Positions 58,225 to 64,000 of a DNA stretch of 64,000 nt are shown piece after piece. The DNA is from Rheinheimera sp. (lineage in GTDB: Bacteria > Pseudomonadota > Gammaproteobacteria > Enterobacterales > Alteromonadaceae). The notes under the pieces are model-generated. The model was not told where the DNA came from and searched no databases. It saw only the letters and a list, made by a program, of their open reading frames with translations. A program made the translations under genes and the position numbers. How positions within the stretch are numbered: position 1 is the first letter of the stretch; each line of letters opens with the position of its first letter. The stretch spans positions 103,343 to 167,342 of the forward strand of contig SSFI01000014.1 of assembly GCA_008015325.1 (NCBI GenBank). Reading direction: 5' to 3'.

Positions 58225-58242
58225 CATCAAATCAAATTGATG
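58225..58242. promoter_or_regulatory. Candidate operator of the toxin-antitoxin operon
   Basis: CATCAA and TTGATG are perfect inverted arms around ATCAAA, 50 bp upstream of the antitoxin start; a further CATCAAAA half-site lies at 58208. Fits autoregulation by the Xre antitoxin. Confidence 0.5.
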
Positions 58243-58330
58243 AACCTATGAAGCTGTTCCGCCACCGGGCAGCAACCCGACCGCTCTGTCGCTCAACAAC
58301 TGTGCCGGCACACCACTTTGCCGCCCCACT

Positions 58331-58362
58331 ACTCTGCCAATCAGCCACTCTGCCAATCAGCC
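58331..58362. repeat. Two-copy 16-bp tandem repeat
   Basis: ACTCTGCCAATCAGCC occurs twice in tandem and then partially (ACTCTGCTCAGCC). It overlaps the end of the Cys-motif gene, whose TGA stop lies inside the second copy. Confidence 0.7.
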
Positions 58363-58650
58363 ACTCTGCTCAGCCGCCGGGCGTAACAGGCCGTTGCGAG
58401 CCAGTGCGCGGCGCACGCTCAGACACATTTTGCCGAAGCGGCGGATCTCGTCAAACTTTGGCAGCACGCCGCGTTTCAGCGCACTCTCCCAATAGCAGAT
58501 CTCGCCGTCGACCATCTCCAGCAGCTTTTTCGGACAACCGGCACAATCAGTATTGGCGCCGCAGATAAAAGTGGCGGGTTCATACAGCGGAAACTCGGTT
58601 TTGACTTGTGCGATGATTTGCCGCATGGCCGTAGCCCGATCTGGTTTCAT
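58357..58650 (-). CDS. Small conserved hypothetical protein with Cys motif
   Basis: A 97-aa protein with TFICGANTDCAGCPKKLLEMVDGEICYWESALKRG. The C-x5-C-x2-C plus a later Cys could bind zinc or an iron-sulfur cluster, but the family is not recognised. ATG 58650 has AGGAG nine bases upstream. The C-terminal codons run into a tandem repeat. It sits between the toxin-antitoxin operon and narX. Confidence 0.6.
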   Translation of the reverse strand: MKPDRATAMRQIIAQVKTEFPLYEPATFICGANTDCAGCPKKLLEMVDGEICYWESALKRGVLPKFDEIRRFGKMCLSVRRALARNGLLRPAAEQSG

Positions 58651-58759
58651 CTGGCGTTACTCCTGTCTGGCCCGCCACAGTCTCTGCAAATGGCGGCGAC
58701 AGGATCATCAATGAAAACCGCTGCAAGCACTATCCGGTAAAAGAGGTAGTACGACGGGG

Positions 58760-60571
58760 TTAAGCAGGTACTTTTTGTGCCAGATATTCCGGATAAAAGC
58801 GGAAATACACGCCGGTGCCGCCTGTTTCACGCCGCTCAACCCTAAGCTCGCCCTGCAGCTGCCGGCTGCGCTCCTGCATGATGGCGAGGCCATAGTGATT
58901 GAGCTTCTCGGCTTTATCCGGAATGCCGACGCCATTGTCCTCCACGCACAGTTCGACCCATTTGTCGTCAAGCTGCGTCAGCCGCACCAGCACTTCAGAG
59001 CCCCTGCTGTGATGCACCGCATTCTGACAGGCTTCGCGCACAATTTGCAGCAAGTGGATCTCTTCCTGCGGTGACAATGGAATGTTGGCTAACTGATAAT
59101 CTAGTCGAAACCGCATGCCAGACTGTTCGGCCAGCACCACCACCGCCTGTTGCAGCGCCACTTCAATACCGCCGCCATCGACTTTCAGCCGGAAGGTGGT
59201 CAACAGTTCGCGCAGCTGGCGATAAGCATTGTCCAGCCCCTGTTTCAGTTCTGCCGTAATGTCCTGTAATAACTCAGGTTTATTCAGTTCTATCGCTTTG
59301 TTGAGCCGGGTGACCTGAATTTTTAAGTAGGACAGCGCCTGCGCCAGCGAATCATGTAACTCGCGGGCAATCACGGTACGTTCCTGCATCAGCACCAGTC
59401 GCCGGCTTTGCTCCTGTTCCTGTTTCAGGCTGAGCGCAATGGCGATATGCCCGGCGACACTGCGAAACAGCTGCAGCTGCCAGTCACTGAGTTTATCGGT
59501 ATTACAGGTACGAACGACTAATACGCCATGATGCTGGCTCTCCCGCTGCACCTGAAAGCGGTAAACCCAGCCATTGTCATCAAACTGACCAGACTCGCTG
59601 GCGCTGGTGCAATCATCACAGCTGTTCCGGCTGCATTCCTGATGGCTGGCATCGGGCAGAATTTGTAAATAAGGCCGGCTGCCCCGCTCGGTCAGCAAAC
59701 AAAGTTCAATATCCTGCACCGCCACCACCTGCTGCAATTGCTGCACTATAGTGTCGAGCCGGGCGCGGTCGACCGTTTCTACGGTTAAGTCCCGTACCAT
59801 GTCGTATAAAAATTGCAGTTTGGTATTCGAAATTTGCAGCGCGTGGGTCTGGGCATCCACCCGTTTTTGCAAAGTGCCGTACATCGAGGCGATGGCATCG
59901 GACATTTTATTCAGCGTCTGCGCCAGCACGCCAAGTTCGTCCTGTTCCTGCGGTTCCACCCGGCAGGTGAAGTCACCCTGGCCGATGCGATGTGCTGCGC
60001 GGGTTAATTCACTGAGCGGCTGCTCGACCCGGTTACGCAGCCAGTGCAGCACCACAGCGGCCAGAAACACTGTGGTAAACAGCGCAAAAATTTGCACGAT
60101 GCGCAGCAAACGCACCTTGCGCTCGGCGTCGCGCTGAATAGTGCTGACCAGCACTTCGATATCATCGACCTGACGCTGCGCCTGAGTAAACCGCTCCGCC
60201 GGCGTCAGTAAAGGTAAGTTCTGTGCCAGCTGCAGCCAGTTTTGCCGGGCTTTGACAAACTGCAGGTTGAGCTCCGGATCAGCGGTTTTCATATGACTGA
60301 ATACCGGGTGCTGCCAGCTTTGCGTTAACTTTTCCTGTGCTACGATAAATGCTTCCGAGCCTGGCTGCTCACTGAGCAAAACCACTTTATAAGTCTGCAT
60401 CCTGAGTGAGCCGGCGACATTAATCGCCAACGCATCACTGTCGGCGCGATCTGACAGCCAATAGGAAATAATCATAGTGCCAAGCGCCAGCGTGACGATG
60501 ATGCCGAGCGCAATACCGATACGGCTGACGATAGACGCCTGATGCTTTAACAGTGGTTTTGATTTCGACAT
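58760..60571 (-). CDS. narX: Nitrate/nitrite sensor histidine kinase NarX-like
   Basis: A 603-aa sensor kinase. Membrane helix 1 (IGIALGIIVTLALGTMIISYWL), then a periplasmic sensor with the P-box DALAINVAGSLRMQTYKV typical of NarX/NarQ, a second helix, HAMP (RVEQPLSELTRAAHRIGQGDFTCRV), a signalling region with a Cys cluster CSRNSCDDC, HisKA_3 with the phosphoaccepting His in IARELHDSLAQALSYLKIQ, and an HATPase (CVEDNGVGIPDKAEKLNHYGLAIMQER). ATG 60571 with AGGAG. Divergent from narG across a NarL site. The partner narL is not adjacent. Confidence 0.92.
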   Translation of the reverse strand: MSKSKPLLKHQASIVSRIGIALGIIVTLALGTMIISYWLSDRADSDALAINVAGSLRMQTYKVVLLSEQPGSEAFIVAQEKLTQSWQHPVFSHMKTADPELNLQFVKARQNWLQLAQNLPLLTPAERFTQAQRQVDDIEVLVSTIQRDAERKVRLLRIVQIFALFTTVFLAAVVLHWLRNRVEQPLSELTRAAHRIGQGDFTCRVEPQEQDELGVLAQTLNKMSDAIASMYGTLQKRVDAQTHALQISNTKLQFLYDMVRDLTVETVDRARLDTIVQQLQQVVAVQDIELCLLTERGSRPYLQILPDASHQECSRNSCDDCTSASESGQFDDNGWVYRFQVQRESQHHGVLVVRTCNTDKLSDWQLQLFRSVAGHIAIALSLKQEQEQSRRLVLMQERTVIARELHDSLAQALSYLKIQVTRLNKAIELNKPELLQDITAELKQGLDNAYRQLRELLTTFRLKVDGGGIEVALQQAVVVLAEQSGMRFRLDYQLANIPLSPQEEIHLLQIVREACQNAVHHSRGSEVLVRLTQLDDKWVELCVEDNGVGIPDKAEKLNHYGLAIMQERSRQLQGELRVERRETGGTGVYFRFYPEYLAQKVPA

Positions 60572-60725
60572 GCCGGCTCCTGCTGCTGTTGCCCCATCAT
60601 ACCTGTTTCAACAGGCAGTTTCAGGTGCTACTCCTTTTGCGCCGCCACTCTATAAGCCATAGCTTCAGCCGGTAGCAAGCACAAATAATATCAATATAAA
60701 TCATAAAGATAACGAACAACCTCGC

Positions 60726-60741
60726 TACCCACAAAGAGGTA
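60726..60741. promoter_or_regulatory. NarL/NarP 7-2-7 binding site
   Basis: TACCCAC-AA-AGAGGTA fits two inverted TACYYMT heptamers with a 2-bp spacer, differing only at the last base of the left heptamer. It lies between narX and narG, about 54 bp upstream of the FNR-like box centre. Confidence 0.65.
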
Positions 60742-60780
60742 GCTGCCTGCTATTGTACCCGTTCCTGCTCCGTGGATTGC

Positions 60781-60794
60781 TTGCGCCAAATCAA
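60781..60794. promoter_or_regulatory. FNR-like anaerobox upstream of narG
   Basis: TTGCGCCAAATCAA matches TTGATNNNNATCAA at 8 of 10 positions. It lies 96 bp before the narG start, compatible with a class II promoter and a roughly 60-nt leader. Confidence 0.5.
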
Positions 60795-60889
60795 TCATGA
60801 TTCGCCATGCGCAATCCAGACTACTGGCAAGTTCAGCATCGCAGTCTGGTGCCTCACACCGCACCGGATTGGCAAGCAGGAGTAATATA

Positions 60890-63800
60890 ATGAGTCACTT
60901 GCTCGACAAACTGCGTTTTTTTAAAACGCGCAGCACGCCCTTTGCCGAAGGGCATGGCATCACCACCAATCAGGACAGAACCTGGGAACAGGGTTACCGC
61001 CAACGCTGGCAACATGACAAGATTGTCCGTTCCACCCACGGCGTCAACTGTACCGGGTCCTGTAGCTGGAAAATTTATGTCAAAGACGGTCTGGTCACCT
61101 GGGAAACGCAGCAAACCGACTACCCGCGCACCAGACCGGATTTACCGAACCATGAACCCCGCGGTTGTCCGCGCGGCGCCAGTTATTCCTGGTATATCTA
61201 CAGCGCCAACCGGCTGAAATACCCGAAAGTGCGCCAACACCTGATGAAACTGTGGCGCGAAGCCAAAGCGGTGCATCAGGACCCGGTGTTAGCCTGGCAG
61301 TCGATTGTGTCCGATCCGGTCAAAGCCAAAAGCTACAAAGAACGCCGCGGTTTAGGCGGTTTTATCCGCGCCAGCTGGGATGAAGTCAATGAACTCATCG
61401 CTGCGGCCAATATCTACACTACCAAACAATATGGCCCGGACCGCGTCACCGGCTTCTCGCCTATTCCGGCGATGTCGATGGTGTCTTACGCTGCCGGCGC
61501 GCGCTATTTGTCATTAATTGGCGGCAACTGCTTAAGTTTTTATGACTGGTACTGCGATTTACCACCATCGTCACCGCAAGTCTGGGGCGAACAGACTGAC
61601 GTACCGGAATCGGCCGACTGGTACAACTCGAATTACATCATCGTCTGGGGCTCGAACGTGCCGCAAACACGCACGCCAGACGCGCATTTTTTAACCGAAG
61701 TGCGTTACAAAGGCACCAAAACCTGTGTCATCACTTCGGATTATTCCGAAGCCTCCAAATTCGGTGACACTTGGCTTGCACCAAAACAAGGCACAGATGC
61801 GGCCTTAGCCATGGCTTTCGGCCATGTGATTTTAAAAGAATTCCATGTCGACAGCCCAAGTAGCTATTTCACTGACTACGTACGGCGTTACACCGATATG
61901 CCGATGCTGGTGTTATTAGAAGAACACGACGGCAAGCTGACACAAGGCCGCTTCCTGCGCGCCGCAGATTTGGTCGACAACCTGGGTGAAGCCAATAACC
62001 CGGACTGGAAAACCATCGGCGTGAAACAAGATGGCAGCCTGACCAGTCCAAACGGCGCTATTGGTTATCGCTGGGGCCAGAATACCAATCAGGTTGGCAA
62101 ATGGAACCTGGAACAAAAAGACAAAGACGGCGATATCGAGCTGAAACTGTCTTTAATTGACGCGCACGACGCTATCGCAGAAGTCGCCTTCCCGTATTTT
62201 GGCGGCGCGCCGCACGAGTACAAATACTTCCAGCACACAGAACACGACGAAGTGCAAATCCGCCGTATTCCGGTGCGTAAAGTTCAGCTCAAAGACGGTA
62301 CTGAAGCCTTAGTCGCCACCGTTTATGACCTGACGCTGGCGCATTATGGCGTGGATAACGGCGCAGCGTTTGGTCTCACCGACCCCAATCGCGCGCAGTC
62401 TTATGCCGACAACGTGCCTTATACCCCGGCCTGGCAACAGGCCATTACCGGTGTCGAACCAGAAGCGCTTATTCGGGTTGCCCGTGAGTTTGCCCGTAAC
62501 GCTGACAAAACCCGTGGTCGCTCGATGGTCATCGTCGGGGCGGCACTGAACCACTGGTATCACATGGACATGAACTACCGTGGCCTCATCAATATGCTGA
62601 TGATGTGCGGTTGTATCGGTCAGAGCGGCGGCGGCTGGGCGCATTATGTCGGTCAGGAAAAACTGCGGCCACAAACCGGCTGGGCTCCGCTGGCTTTTGC
62701 GCTTGACTGGCAAAAACCACCACGTCATATGAACGGCACTTCGTTTTTCTACAACCATGCCAGCCAATGGCGTTATGAAAAACTCGATATGGCCGAAGTG
62801 GTGTCGCCACTGGCCAATAAAGAAAAATGGACCGGTTCTATTATCGACTTTAACAGCCGTGCCGAACGCATGGGCTGGTTACCTTCTGCGCCGCAGCTTG
62901 GCACCAACCCGCTGCATTTAGCCAGCAAAGCCAAAGCGGCCGGCCTCGATGTCAAAGATTATGTGGTGAACGAGCTGAAAAACGGCAGCCTGAAATTCGC
63001 CTGTCAGGAACCGGAAAATCCACAAAACTTCCCGCGCAATATGTTTATCTGGCGCTCAAACCTGCTGGGTTCCAGCGGCAAAGGCCATGAATATATGCTG
63101 CGGCATTTACTCGGCACCAAGCATGGTTTGCTCGGCAAAGACTTAGGCGGTTTTGGTGGCAAAAAACCAGAAGACGTTGAGTGGACCGACAACGCCGCCG
63201 AAGGCAAAGTCGATTTGTGGGTGACGTTAGATTTCCGCATGTCGACCACTTGTCTCTATTCCGACATCGTGCTGCCAACCGCCACCTGGTATGAAAAAGA
63301 CGACATGAATACCTCGGACATGCATCCGTTTATTCATCCGTTATCCGCCGCCATCGACCCGGTATGGGAAGCGCGCAGCGACTGGGAAATTTTTAAAGGC
63401 ATCGCCAAAGAATTCTCCCGCCTCTGCCCGGGCCATTTGGGCGTTGAGACCGATTTGGTCACCACACCGATGCACCACGACACGCCGGCCGAGCTGGCTC
63501 AGCCTTATGGCGTCAAAGCCTGGTGGAAAGGGGAATGTGAAGCCATTCCTGGGCTGACCATGCCGCACCTGAACGTGGTCGAGCGTGATTATCCCAATAC
63601 TTATCAACGTTTTACTTCACTGGGGCCATTGCTGGAAAAAGCCGGCAACGGCGGTAAAGGCATCAGCTGGGATACCAAAAATGAGGTGCATTTCCTCAAA
63701 GAGCTGAACCGCACGCATACCGCCGAAGGCGCCAACAAAGGCCTGGCGCGGATTGACAGTGCCATTGACGCCTGTGAAGTAATTTTAAGCCTGGCGCCGG

Positions 63801-64000
63801 AAACCAATGGTCAGGTCGCCGTCAAAGCCTGGGCGGCTTTATCGAAAATTACCGGCCGCGACCACCGTCATCTGGCACTGAACAAAGAAGACGAGAAAAT
63901 TCGCTGGCGCGATATCGTGGCACAGCCGCGCAAGATCATCTCCTCGCCAACCTGGTCGGGCCTTGAAGACGAGCATGTGTCCTACAACGCCGGCTACACC
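60890..64000 (+). CDS. narG: Respiratory nitrate reductase alpha subunit NarG (3' end beyond window)
   Basis: 1037 codons of the roughly 1250-residue molybdenum subunit. MSHLLDKLRFFKTRSTPFAEGHG is the conserved NarG N-terminus. STHGVNCTGSCSWKIYV and EPRGCPRGASYSW carry the His/Cys ligands of the FS0 [4Fe-4S] cluster. IVWGSNVPQTRTPDAHF, WLAPKQGTDAALAMAFGH, GRSMVIVGAALNHWYHMDMNYRG, CGCIGQSGGGWAHYVGQEK and MSTTCLYSDIVLPTATWYEKDDMNTSDMHPF line the bis-MGD site. ATG 60890 follows AGGAG at seven bases. Cytoplasmic-facing; expects narH, narJ, narI downstream. Not in the ORF track because no stop lies in the window. Confidence 0.97.
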   Translation, partial: MSHLLDKLRFFKTRSTPFAEGHGITTNQDRTWEQGYRQRWQHDKIVRSTHGVNCTGSCSWKIYVKDGLVTWETQQTDYPRTRPDLPNHEPRGCPRGASYSWYIYSANRLKYPKVRQHLMKLWREAKAVHQDPVLAWQSIVSDPVKAKSYKERRGLGGFIRASWDEVNELIAAANIYTTKQYGPDRVTGFSPIPAMSMVSYAAGARYLSLIGGNCLSFYDWYCDLPPSSPQVWGEQTDVPESADWYNSNYIIVWGSNVPQTRTPDAHFLTEVRYKGTKTCVITSDYSEASKFGDTWLAPKQGTDAALAMAFGHVILKEFHVDSPSSYFTDYVRRYTDMPMLVLLEEHDGKLTQGRFLRAADLVDNLGEANNPDWKTIGVKQDGSLTSPNGAIGYRWGQNTNQVGKWNLEQKDKDGDIELKLSLIDAHDAIAEVAFPYFGGAPHEYKYFQHTEHDEVQIRRIPVRKVQLKDGTEALVATVYDLTLAHYGVDNGAAFGLTDPNRAQSYADNVPYTPAWQQAITGVEPEALIRVAREFARNADKTRGRSMVIVGAALNHWYHMDMNYRGLINMLMMCGCIGQSGGGWAHYVGQEKLRPQTGWAPLAFALDWQKPPRHMNGTSFFYNHASQWRYEKLDMAEVVSPLANKEKWTGSIIDFNSRAERMGWLPSAPQLGTNPLHLASKAKAAGLDVKDYVVNELKNGSLKFACQEPENPQNFPRNMFIWRSNLLGSSGKGHEYMLRHLLGTKHGLLGKDLGGFGGKKPEDVEWTDNAAEGKVDLWVTLDFRMSTTCLYSDIVLPTATWYEKDDMNTSDMHPFIHPLSAAIDPVWEARSDWEIFKGIAKEFSRLCPGHLGVETDLVTTPMHHDTPAELAQPYGVKAWWKGECEAIPGLTMPHLNVVERDYPNTYQRFTSLGPLLEKAGNGGKGISWDTKNEVHFLKELNRTHTAEGANKGLARIDSAIDACEVILSLAPETNGQVAVKAWAALSKITGRDHRHLALNKEDEKIRWRDIVAQPRKIISSPTWSGLEDEHVSYNAGYT

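Larger units (their letters stand above)
60572..60889. other. narX-narG divergent intergenic region
   Basis: About 318 bp with no gene. Contains a NarL 7-2-7 site (60726), an additional NarL heptamer TACTCCT (60639) and an FNR-like box (60781). Promoters for both genes are expected here. Confidence 0.6.

Noticed and set aside
58331-58375. Tandem repeat as possible CRISPR
   Set aside because: Only two full 16-bp copies without spacers.

Overview
The window looks like the chromosome of a carbohydrate-degrading, respiratory gammaproteobacterium of the Rheinheimera / Alishewanella / Arsukibacterium type. This is inferred from gene content: TonB-dependent carbohydrate receptor with tryptophan halogenases, GH97 and amylosucrase, many exported peptidases, a NarX/NarG nitrate respiration locus and a PEP-CTERM protein. 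No rRNA, tRNA, CRISPR array or replication origin was recognised.

Layout. (1) 1-8140 is a divergent sugar-catabolism block. On the minus strand are a GMC oxidoreductase (cut by the window edge), a Tat/lipoprotein TIM-barrel isomerase/lyase, a nucleoside-permease-like MFS transporter, a second TIM-barrel protein and a Gfo/Idh/MocA dehydrogenase. On the plus strand are a LacI regulator and a third, Tat-exported TIM-barrel protein. Two LacI-type palindromes lie between the divergent units. The gene set fits oxidation of a glycoside to a 3-keto sugar followed by TIM-barrel elimination or isomerisation. A DUF1080 (3-keto-disaccharide hydrolase) gene lies apart at 41-42 kb. (2) 8.2-22 kb is an alpha-glucan/sucrose block: TonB-C lipoprotein, amylosucrase, a second Gfo/Idh/MocA enzyme, GH97 alpha-glucosidase, two tandem tryptophan-halogenase-family flavoproteins and a 973-aa TonB-dependent receptor. 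A 14-bp palindrome CTTAATCGWTTWAG occurs twice upstream of the receptor and once upstream of amylosucrase, suggesting one regulon. A 288-bp MITE-like element with 19-bp perfect inverted ends lies further upstream of the receptor. (3) 22-39.6 kb holds mostly minus-strand housekeeping and envelope genes: thioesterase, methyltransferase, solute-binding-like protein, membrane sulfatase, pseudouridine synthase, DUF4010 protein, S9 and DUF885 peptidases, small membrane proteins, HD hydrolase, GNAT, and the remnant of a second GNAT. (4) 39.8-50 kb: MFS exporter, DUF1080 hydrolase, methyltransferase, M28 peptidase, S8 protease with a broken start region, amidohydrolase and DMT permease. (5) 50-58.7 kb: frameshifted PEP-CTERM fibro-slime gene, katG, an unknown exported protein, gamma-glutamyltransferase, a RES/Xre toxin-antitoxin pair and a small Cys-motif protein. 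(6) 58.7-64 kb: narX divergent from narG (cut by the right edge), with a NarL 7-2-7 site and an FNR-like box between them.

Several genes are decayed or frameshifted (GNAT remnant, S8 start, fibro-slime gene). All functional statements rest on motif reading by eye; no searches were run.
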